Assembly: GCA_026710085.1 (NCBI GenBank)
Contig: JAPORT010000153.1
Span: forward strand, 4,721 to 68,720
Reading direction: 5' to 3'
Length of the DNA stretch: 64,000 nucleotides
Origin: Flavobacteriaceae bacterium
GTDB taxonomy: Bacteria > Bacteroidota > Bacteroidia > Flavobacteriales > Flavobacteriaceae
Part shown: positions 57,435-64,000 of the stretch, piece by piece
How positions within the stretch are numbered: position 1 is the first letter of the stretch
Layout of the letters: the number at the start of each line of letters is the position of its first letter
Program-made: the position numbers and the translations under genes
Notes under the pieces: model-generated
Seen by the model: only the letters and a program-made list of their open reading frames with translations
Databases searched by the model: none
Told to the model about the DNA's origin: nothing

Positions 57435-58211
57435 ATGGAAGTGATGACTAATCAAATTAGAGAAGTTGATCAATATCGCTTTGTGGATGTCGGTCAAGGT
57501 CAACCAATCGTTTTACTTCACGGCTTGATGGGGACTTTGAGCAATTTTGATGGAATTCTAGACTTTTTTCCTGATAAAGGTTATCGAATCTTGATTCCTG
57601 ATTTGCCCTTTTATTCTATGTCCATTCACAAAACCTCTGTTGCTTCTCTTTCAAAATACTTATTTCGTTTTTTTAAAAGACTCTCAATAAACCATGCTAT
57701 TCTGCTTGGCAACTCTCTTGGTGGACACGTGGCCTTAATGCATGCTCGAGATTATCAAGAATTTTTAAGTGGTATTGTCATTACTGGAAGTTCTGGATTA
57801 TATGAAAATAACATAGGCGGTAATGCAGCACCAAACCGAAAAAACTATCAATACATTAAATCCAAAGCAGAAGAAGTCTTTTATGACCCATCCATTGCAA
57901 CGAAAGAAATTGTGGATTCTGTTTATGAGACGGTTAATGATAATATGAAACTCATTCGAACCATCGCATTGGCAAAAAGTGCTATTCGTCATAATATGGC
58001 TAAAGAATTAACATCTATAGGATTACCTACAGCTATTATTTGGGGCAAACAAGATGTGGTGACACCACCAGACGTAGCTGAAGAGTTTCATAAATTACTC
58101 CCTAATTCAGATTTATATTGGATTGACAAGTGTGGGCATGCTCCCATGATGGAGCATCCAACAATCTTTAATGACCTATTAATTGGTTGGTTGCATGAAC
58201 GTGAGCTTTAA
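57435..58211 (+). CDS. Alpha/beta hydrolase
   Basis: 258 residues from the ATG at 57435; a second ATG is at 57444. The frame extends upstream to 57360 but crosses the promoter element. PIVLLHGLMGTLSNF supplies the oxyanion HG, ILLGNSLGGHVALMHA the nucleophile serine, IWGKQDVVTPP the acid and DKCGHAPMMEHP the catalytic histidine. The substrate is unknown. In Bacteroidota a gene of this kind often stands between mraZ and engB, as here; engB follows after 8 bp. Confidence 0.88.
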   Translation: MEVMTNQIREVDQYRFVDVGQGQPIVLLHGLMGTLSNFDGILDFFPDKGYRILIPDLPFYSMSIHKTSVASLSKYLFRFFKRLSINHAILLGNSLGGHVALMHARDYQEFLSGIVITGSSGLYENNIGGNAAPNRKNYQYIKSKAEEVFYDPSIATKEIVDSVYETVNDNMKLIRTIALAKSAIRHNMAKELTSIGLPTAIIWGKQDVVTPPDVAEEFHKLLPNSDLYWIDKCGHAPMMEHPTIFNDLLIGWLHEREL

Positions 58212-58219
58212 GGGGGCTC

Positions 58220-58831
58220 ATGGTTATTCAATCTGCGGAATTTATTTCTAGTAGTACCCATCCTGCGTCTTGTCCTGGGAGCAGATTTTTTGAGTACGCC
58301 TTTATTGGTCGATCCAATGTTGGTAAGTCTCGTTTGATCAATGCTCTATGTCATCGAAAAAATCTAGCCATAACATCATCGACTCCTGGGAAAACCAGAT
58401 TCATCAATCATTTTTTAATTAACAAATCATGGTATCTCGTTGATTTGCCTGGATACGGTTATGCTCGTACCTCCAAACATAATCGAAAGATATTGAGTGA
58501 ACGAATCAAACAATACCTCGTTCAAAGGAGGCAATTAATACTAACCTTTGTCTTGATTGATATCCGAATTATTCCTCAAGTCATTGATATAACGTTTTTA
58601 AAATGGATGCACACTAAAAATTTACCCTTTATCATTGTTTTTACTAAAGCCGATGCTCTAAAATCAAAAAAATTAAATAGTCAAATTGGGAACTACCAAA
58701 ATACTTTAGCCGAAATATGGGAGCCCATTCCACAATCCATTGTATCCTCTTCCATCTCCAAAGTTGGATTAGACGACATTTTGGATGTTATTTCTAATTT
58801 AAATCATCAATTTAAATGTGTCAATGGGTAA
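58220..58831 (+). CDS. engB: Ribosome biogenesis GTPase EngB (YihA/YsxC)
   Basis: 203 residues, one GTPase domain. G1 GRSNVGKSRLI, G2 SSTPGKTRFINHF, G3 VDLPGYGYA, G4 TKADAL and G5 SSSISKVGL are all present. EngB is needed for late 50S assembly and, through it, for growth and division. It lies 8 bp after the hydrolase gene. Confidence 0.96.
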   Translation: MVIQSAEFISSSTHPASCPGSRFFEYAFIGRSNVGKSRLINALCHRKNLAITSSTPGKTRFINHFLINKSWYLVDLPGYGYARTSKHNRKILSERIKQYLVQRRQLILTFVLIDIRIIPQVIDITFLKWMHTKNLPFIIVFTKADALKSKKLNSQIGNYQNTLAEIWEPIPQSIVSSSISKVGLDDILDVISNLNHQFKCVNG

Positions 58832-59047
58832 AAACTCTTTTGACCGTCATGGCCCCATTGTGAGAATCACTAACGACTTCAATTATCTAACATGTAACCT
58901 TTTGATGGAATTCATGTTCTGTATATCGTTGCAAGAAGCTAAAACAACGTGTCTTTATTTCTGCATTATTTTAAACAATCATTCTATAAACGTAACGAAC
59001 ATGTTCTTTACCGACCATCTATGCAATGAAACCTTATTTTCGTTAAA

Positions 59048-60058
59048 ATGATTAACAAATTCATCAAAGAATTCAAGCAAATACTGGCGACTCCTCAAAA
59101 AATCGTTCTTATACCACATTTCAATCCGGATGGAGATGCTATGGGAAGTTCTATTGCTTTGCAAATCTTTTTAAGAAAACTAGGGCATGATTCAGTAGTT
59201 ACTGTTCCAAACGATTGCCCAGAAGTACTACTATGGATGCCTGGTATGGAAAATGTTCTCAATTATTATCACAACGGAATCGAAGTCATTCACCGGATCA
59301 TCAATGCCGATATGATTGTTGCACTTGACTTAAATAGTCTTGAAAGAATGGAAAAATTAGCTCCAGTAGTTCAACAATCCAAAGCAAAAATTGCTATGAT
59401 CGATCATCATCATGATCCAGAAAACTTTGCTGATCTAATGTATTCGAGTCCTAAAGAATCATCAACTTGTGAAATGATTTACAAGTTGATTGAAGCCCTC
59501 AACATAGAACTTATCGATCAAGATATTGCGACTTGTTTGTATACTGGTATTTTAACTGATACTGGATCATTTGCATACAGTTCCACATCTGCTACAACCC
59601 ATTTCATCGTTCATCAATTATTAAAAACCAATATAAACGTTGGAGAAATCCATCAAAAAATATACAATCAACACTCACTTGGTCGTGTTCAATTGCTAGG
59701 AAAGGCTCTTTCAACTTTACAAAGAGTACAAGATTTACCTGTAGTTTATATTTATCTAACTCAAAAAGATTTAAATGAATTCGGTTATAAAAAAGGAGAT
59801 ACCAATGGTTTTGTTAATTACGGATTGACCATAGCGGATGTAGAACTCTCCGTATTTTTTATTGAAGATGCTAAATCCAAAAAAATCAAAATTTCGTTTA
59901 GATCTAAAAATTATTTTTCTACCCAACAATTTGCTTCCAACCATTTTAGTGGTGGTGGACACTTTCATGCCTCAGGTGGACAATACAAAGGTTCTATGAA
60001 AGAGGCAATCAAGCATTTTATGAAATGTATCAAACATGTCTCTAGTGAATTTTCGTAA
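59048..60058 (+). CDS. DHH-family phosphoesterase, NrnA-like
   Basis: 336 residues. The DHH domain shows HFNPDGDAMGSSIAL, ALDLNS, and MIDHHHDPENFADLM; the DHHA1 domain ends with the substrate-binding GGGHFHASGGQ. These fit NrnA-type enzymes that degrade nanoRNA or hydrolyse pAp or cyclic dinucleotide products; the exact substrate cannot be told from sequence. It overlaps gldI by 23 bp, a pairing also seen in Flavobacterium. A 216-bp gap separates it from engB. Confidence 0.9.
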   Translation: MINKFIKEFKQILATPQKIVLIPHFNPDGDAMGSSIALQIFLRKLGHDSVVTVPNDCPEVLLWMPGMENVLNYYHNGIEVIHRIINADMIVALDLNSLERMEKLAPVVQQSKAKIAMIDHHHDPENFADLMYSSPKESSTCEMIYKLIEALNIELIDQDIATCLYTGILTDTGSFAYSSTSATTHFIVHQLLKTNINVGEIHQKIYNQHSLGRVQLLGKALSTLQRVQDLPVVYIYLTQKDLNEFGYKKGDTNGFVNYGLTIADVELSVFFIEDAKSKKIKISFRSKNYFSTQQFASNHFSGGGHFHASGGQYKGSMKEAIKHFMKCIKHVSSEFS

Positions 60059-60584
60059 CCCATTTTTGCTTTTAATGCTTTTGGTTACCATTTCTTGTAA
60101 AGAACCCCAAGCTCAGTATCCCATCAATAAATCCAAAAAAAACAATGCGAGCTCATCGATTACAAGAAATAAAACGATTTATTCAAACGAAATGGGATTC
60201 ATTATCAATCGTGTACAATCTGATTCGACACTTCGCTTTATACCTTCAGAAAAAGGATTTTGGTATGCCTTTATAAGCCGATTATCTAATGACAACAAAG
60301 AGGTCAAGCCTGGTGATCTCATCCACTTTAAAATGAAAATCGAATCAATCAATCAACAATTGATTTATGATTGGGATGTTGCCGGTGTGATTCCTTATCG
60401 AGTCAATAAGGAAGATATTTTGCCAATACTGAGAGAAGGAATTCAATTGATGTCTCTAGGAGATAAAGCTGTTTTTTACAGTCCTTCACATTTAGGATTT
60501 GGGTATTTAGGTGATGGAAACAAAATAGGGGTCAATCAACCACTTCGTATTTCTGTTGAGGTATTAAAAACTTTGAATGATTAA
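60036..60584 (+). CDS. gldI: GldI-like FKBP-type peptidyl-prolyl isomerase lipoprotein
   Basis: 182 residues. The signal peptide ends LLVTISC (Cys21). An FKBP-like domain fills about residues 75-180 (GDLIHFKMKIESINQQLIYD, LREGIQLMSLGDKAVFYSPS and HLGFGYLGDGNKIGVNQPL). This matches GldI, a lipoprotein required for gliding and type IX secretion in Flavobacterium johnsoniae. It overlaps the DHH gene and is followed by a second isomerase gene. Isomerase activity and a T9SS role are inferred. Confidence 0.85.
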   Translation: MSLVNFRNPFLLLMLLVTISCKEPQAQYPINKSKKNNASSSITRNKTIYSNEMGFIINRVQSDSTLRFIPSEKGFWYAFISRLSNDNKEVKPGDLIHFKMKIESINQQLIYDWDVAGVIPYRVNKEDILPILREGIQLMSLGDKAVFYSPSHLGFGYLGDGNKIGVNQPLRISVEVLKTLND

Positions 60585-60593
60585 TTTTGAACC

Positions 60594-61703
60594 GTGCGAG
60601 ATTTTTTTATTATACCGTTTACACTTTTACTAACAACCATGTCTTGTAATGAAAACCCATCGAACCAGCAAGATGGTCTTGTTGCCAAAATGGATACCAA
60701 TAGAGGAACAATAATGCTTGACTTACACTTTGAATTAGCTCCGGTTACTGTAGCTAATTTTGTCTCACTAGCTGAAGGAACAAATACATTAGTTAATGAG
60801 GAATATAGAGGTAAAAAATATTATGATGGCTTGCTTTTTCATAGGGTAGTTCCTGATTTTGTGATACAAGGGGGCGATCCAACTGCTTCAGGCGGAGGTG
60901 GTCCCGGTTACAATTTTGGAGATGAATTTCATGAGTCATTAATTCACGATGGGCCGGGTATCTTATCCATGGCTAATAGTGGCCCCAATACCAATGGGAG
61001 TCAATTTTTTATTACCCATAGAGCTACACCACATTTGGATAGTCTGCATTCGATTTTTGGTCATGTCATTGAAGGACAAAACATTGTAGATTCTATCCAA
61101 CAAAGAGATACCATACTTTCTGTTGAAATTATCCGCGTGGGGAAAAATGCAAAGCAATTTAATGCTGATGAAATTTTGAGTAGACACCTCGAAGAACTTG
61201 AAGAAGAAAAACAAAAAGCAAAAGAACTAAAAGCAAAAAAAGAAAAAGAAGTTGCTGAAAAAAGGAAATCCATCAATGCTGAGAATCTAGCTTATTTCAA
61301 AAATTTAATGGCTCAAATGAAAGAGGCTCCATTGGGGGTTCGTTACGCTGTCACAAAATCTGACACTGAAAATTCTGTCGTTAAACAAGATATTCTTTAC
61401 ATTGATTATGCCCTTTATACAACTGAAGGGGAATTATTAGCCACTTCCATTTTTGAAACGGCTGAGAAAAATTTACTCCATGAGTTAAATCCAAATCCAA
61501 TGGATTTCTATCAACCCATGACCGTCGATCAACAAATGTTGCAAAATGGATTTATCGAAGGTTTCAGTGCTGGAATAAAACAAATGAATGTAGGAGATGA
61601 CGGCGTTTTGTTTATACCATGGCATGTTGGATATGGCGAAGAAGGGAGCCCACCAGTGATTCCTCCTAAAGCTGATCTTATTTTTGAAGTTCGCATTCGA
61701 TAA
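60594..61703 (+). CDS. Dual-family immunophilin: cyclophilin-coiled coil-FKBP lipoprotein
   Basis: 369 residues from a GTG at 60594. The signal peptide ends LLTTMSC (Cys18). Residues 28-183 form a complete cyclophilin: FHRVVPDFVIQGGDP, GPGILSMANSGPNTNGSQFF and HSIFGHVIEGQNIV. Residues about 190-235 are a highly charged helix, probably coiled coil. Residues about 245-369 are an FKBP domain (VGDDGVLFIPWHVGYGE, VIPPKADLIFEVRI). Cyclophilin-FKBP fusions have been described, including from Flavobacterium. It starts 9 bp after gldI and likely folds exported proteins. Confidence 0.9.
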   Translation: MRDFFIIPFTLLLTTMSCNENPSNQQDGLVAKMDTNRGTIMLDLHFELAPVTVANFVSLAEGTNTLVNEEYRGKKYYDGLLFHRVVPDFVIQGGDPTASGGGGPGYNFGDEFHESLIHDGPGILSMANSGPNTNGSQFFITHRATPHLDSLHSIFGHVIEGQNIVDSIQQRDTILSVEIIRVGKNAKQFNADEILSRHLEELEEEKQKAKELKAKKEKEVAEKRKSINAENLAYFKNLMAQMKEAPLGVRYAVTKSDTENSVVKQDILYIDYALYTTEGELLATSIFETAEKNLLHELNPNPMDFYQPMTVDQQMLQNGFIEGFSAGIKQMNVGDDGVLFIPWHVGYGEEGSPPVIPPKADLIFEVRIR

Positions 61704-61797
61704 CTTGTCAATACCAATAGACTTTGCGATAAATTAGTCTATTATCACTCATTTATTTTTCACCTTAATCTCTAAAATCAACCTTAAAAGGTGGCTT

Positions 61798-62850
61798 TTG
61801 CTTCTAGCCCTTTTTATTTGCGTTGTCTTGATACATTTCATTAAAAATGATCCCTTACTCATAGAGCAATATTATAGTCAAGGTCTGTATCCCAAGTTAT
61901 TTGATTTATCTAGTTCCTTTTTTGGACTCATCGATGTGTCTGTTGGAGATTTTTTGATTCTTTTGGTTTTATTGTCTGTTCCTTTGATTGTTTCTAAGGC
62001 TATTGCCTTGTTAAAGAATCATCGGTTTTTATCCCTCATGATCCACTTATTCACATTTTTTTTCAGTGTCTATCTATTATTTCATGTCACTTGGGGGTTG
62101 AATTACCATCGCATTCCATTAAATCAAAAACTAGAATACGATTTAAACTACACAACTGAAGATTTAGCCACCACTACAATAGCAATCATTACTCAAATCA
62201 ATGCATTACATTCAAGTTTGACTATTCATGATACTCTCCCAGTTATTATTCAATATTCTCATGATGAAATCAATGATTTATTAGAAAGCTCTGATAGTTT
62301 TCATCTAAATAACATGTTATCTGAAACATTCTTTAATCGTCTTTACATCAAACATTCTTTTTGGAGTTTGGCATTGAGTTATATGGGTTTTGCTGGTTAT
62401 TTGAACCCTATGACTCTTGAATCACAGGTGAACAAACGAATACCGGCTTTAAGTTACATGACCACCGCTACTCATGAGATGATACATCAAATGGGAATTG
62501 CCCCAGAAAATGAAGCTAATTTTTTGTCTTATAGAGTAACCACACAACATCCCGATCCTTACATTCAATATGCTGGATACCTCATGGGACTTCGTTATAC
62601 TATTGGTGAATATTTTAACCACAAACCTCAACTCGCTCGAAAATTATACAGAGAGGTCCATCTTGGAATTAAAAAAAACATTTCAGAAATCAGTCAATTT
62701 TGGAAAAAATATCAAAATCCTTTTGAAAAGTATTTTGAAAAAGCCTATGATCAATATCTTAAAGCACAAGGACAAAGAGAAGGAATTGAAACCTATAGCC
62801 AAATGGTAGCCTATTTAGTCGATTACCATCATTCCCCTCCAAATCATTAA
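61798..62850 (+). CDS. DUF3810-type membrane protein with HExxH motif
   Basis: 350 residues from a TTG at 61798. Three N-terminal membrane segments (about 1-15, 45-62, 75-97) are followed by a soluble domain with TATHEMIHQMG and ENEANFLSYR, the HExxH and downstream E of a zincin-like site. This matches the uncharacterised DUF3810 family of Bacteroidota. The same frame upstream encodes KINLKRW before the first membrane segment but has no ATG, GTG or TTG; true initiation may be at an ATT or ATC. Function unknown; peptidase activity is only suggested. Confidence 0.78.
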   Translation: MLLALFICVVLIHFIKNDPLLIEQYYSQGLYPKLFDLSSSFFGLIDVSVGDFLILLVLLSVPLIVSKAIALLKNHRFLSLMIHLFTFFFSVYLLFHVTWGLNYHRIPLNQKLEYDLNYTTEDLATTTIAIITQINALHSSLTIHDTLPVIIQYSHDEINDLLESSDSFHLNNMLSETFFNRLYIKHSFWSLALSYMGFAGYLNPMTLESQVNKRIPALSYMTTATHEMIHQMGIAPENEANFLSYRVTTQHPDPYIQYAGYLMGLRYTIGEYFNHKPQLARKLYREVHLGIKKNISEISQFWKKYQNPFEKYFEKAYDQYLKAQGQREGIETYSQMVAYLVDYHHSPPNH

Positions 62851-62998
62851 TTTTTCATATTACGTCATACGACATTGTTACAAAATGTTATTTTGAAAAT
62901 AAAAGGGAGTAAGGAAAATAAATATTTAGCCTTGTCAAAAGAAATTACTAGCTGATTTTTGAAAAATAATATTTTCAAGGAATAATAATTAATTTCGC

Positions 62999-63796
62999 TT
63001 GAAGCAACGAAAAATTAGCCAATTAAGAAAGTGGATAGAGAACAAAGAGGGTGTTTTTCTGTCCTCTTATTTAAAAAAGCAAGGGATTCCCAATAGTTCC
63101 ATACAAAGTTATTATAAGAAAGGGCAAATCAAATCGCTTGGCTATGGAGCTTGGTATTTTGGAGAAGGAAAACCAAATCTATTTGAAGGAATTTCTGCCT
63201 TGCAATATCAATCTAGGGTTCCTGTTCATATTGGTGGATTGTCATCTCTTATTCTACAAGGAAAAACTCACTATGTATATTTAAATCCAAAAATAATCGA
63301 ATTGTTCACTCCTATTGATGTTGATCTGCCTCAATGGTTTCTTAATCATCATTGGGATATAGAAATCGATTATGTAAAAACTTCTTTTTTACCAAAGGGG
63401 TTAGGACTGCATGGATATCAAAAGGATAACATCTCTATATTAAAATCAAGTAAAGAAAGAGCCTATTTTGAATCCTTATATCTAACACCTAAAAGATCCG
63501 ATCTTTATGAAGTTTTTCAAAACATGGAAATGTTATGGGGAAACAAAGTAGATATTCCATTAATCCAACAATTGCTAGAAAATTGTCGTTCAATTAAAGT
63601 AAAACGGTTGTTTTTGTGTTTTGCTGATTATATCAATCACTCTTGGTTTCAAAAATTAGATTTAGAAAAAATCTATTTGGGGAAAGGGTATTGTGATGTG
63701 ATTCATGGAGGGACTTATGAACCTAAATATAAAGTTTCTATTCCTTCAGAGTTATACCGAACAGAAATGAATACAGAAGGAGGTATTATATGGTAA
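62999..63796 (+). CDS. AbiEi-type antitoxin of a type IV toxin-antitoxin system
   Basis: 265 residues from a TTG at 62999; no ATG is available in the first 170 codons. The N-terminus (about 5-60) fits the AbiEi winged-helix (ISQLRKWIENKEGVFLSSYL, GIPNSSIQSYYKKGQIKSLG), followed by the larger C-terminal domain (VPVHIGGLSSLILQGKTHYV). AbiEi proteins repress the operon and counter AbiEii without direct toxin binding. The toxin ATG follows the stop codon immediately (TAAATG). Confidence 0.85.
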   Translation: MKQRKISQLRKWIENKEGVFLSSYLKKQGIPNSSIQSYYKKGQIKSLGYGAWYFGEGKPNLFEGISALQYQSRVPVHIGGLSSLILQGKTHYVYLNPKIIELFTPIDVDLPQWFLNHHWDIEIDYVKTSFLPKGLGLHGYQKDNISILKSSKERAYFESLYLTPKRSDLYEVFQNMEMLWGNKVDIPLIQQLLENCRSIKVKRLFLCFADYINHSWFQKLDLEKIYLGKGYCDVIHGGTYEPKYKVSIPSELYRTEMNTEGGIIW

Positions 63797-64000
63797 ATGC
63801 ATTATTCAACGCAAAGTGTTGAAAAAGTAAAGTTACTATTAGAAGTTCTTCCAATAGTGGTAGATGGAAAGTGTTTCGCGTTGCATGGAGGAACTGCAAT
63901 TAATTTCTTTTTGTTGGATATGCCAAGGTTATCAGTAGACATTGATTTAACCTACGTTCCTTTGCACGATAGAAAATCTTCGATTGAAAAAATAAATCAC
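63797..64000 (+). CDS. AbiEii-type nucleotidyltransferase toxin, cut by the window end
   Basis: The first 68 residues are visible, starting MHYSTQSVEKVKLLLEVLP. FALHGGTAINFF and LSVDIDLTYV are the GG and DxD motifs of the AbiEii nucleotidyltransferase family, both intact. AbiEii members are thought to modify tRNA or bind GTP and block growth. The gene continues beyond the window, so completeness cannot be judged. Confidence 0.87.
   Translation, partial: MHYSTQSVEKVKLLLEVLPIVVDGKCFALHGGTAINFFLLDMPRLSVDIDLTYVPLHDRKSSIEKINH

Noticed and set aside
58818..59051. 77-codon plus-strand frame between engB and the DHH gene
   Set aside because: It overlaps both neighbours and has no protein-like pattern; the gap is better read as intergenic.

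Overview
The window is AT-rich bacterial chromosome from the Bacteroidota, most likely the order Flavobacteriales. Four things point there. The str, S10, spc and alpha ribosomal clusters run as one block with no tuf after fusA. The dcw cluster has no murF or ddl. PorT, GldI and TamL-type genes, known mainly from this phylum, are present. AccD lacks its zinc-ribbon cysteines, and L2 and L36 carry the variants usual for this phylum. Many genes are preceded by the Bacteroidota-type -7 element TAnnTTTG with a very short leader. No rRNA, CRISPR array or intact insertion sequence was seen.

Layout. (1) 146-1815, minus: a two-gene module of an XRE/ImmA-type metallopeptidase and a DUF4411 PIN-like protein, probably toxin-antitoxin. 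(2) 2194-18996, minus: 32 ribosome, translation and secretion genes from rpsL to rplQ, promoted from about 19030. (3) 19549-23916: rlmB, rarA, ubiE/menG and porT on the plus strand, converging on a second SpoU-type RNA methylase. (4) 24235-33615: an accessory insert with a 1656-residue lipoprotein of 13 Ig-like domains plus BspA-type (DUF285) repeats, then about 1.5 kb of non-coding or decayed DNA, then a TamL-like Omp85 lipoprotein and a short remnant. (5) 33609-40638: an M6-like metalloprotease lipoprotein divergent from fbaA, accD, rpsO, pnp and rpe. (6) 40909-42051: a Fic AMP-transferase and tRNA-Arg(UCG). (7) 42369-57152, minus: the complete dcw cell-wall and division cluster from mraZ to ftsZ, with mostly overlapping genes. 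(8) 57435-62850, plus: an alpha/beta hydrolase, engB, a DHH phosphoesterase, gldI, a cyclophilin-FKBP fusion lipoprotein and a DUF3810 membrane protein. (9) 62999-64000, plus: an AbiE-type toxin-antitoxin pair whose toxin gene is cut by the window end.

How the genes fit together. Most of the window is housekeeping: ribosome assembly, translation, RNA decay and modification, peptidoglycan precursor synthesis and septation, and envelope biogenesis. PorT and GldI suggest a type IX secretion or gliding apparatus, but the large surface protein looks like a lipoprotein rather than a type IX cargo. The accessory content consists of three toxin-like loci (DUF4411/ImmA, Fic, AbiE), the repeat-rich surface protein and the secreted protease. 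It lies at the window ends and in the gaps between conserved blocks. I found no convincing wholly new system. The strongest leads are the hybrid Ig-like/BspA lipoprotein with its in-frame 585-bp tandem duplication, the cyclophilin-FKBP fusion beside gldI, and the hairpin-bearing leader of the protease gene.
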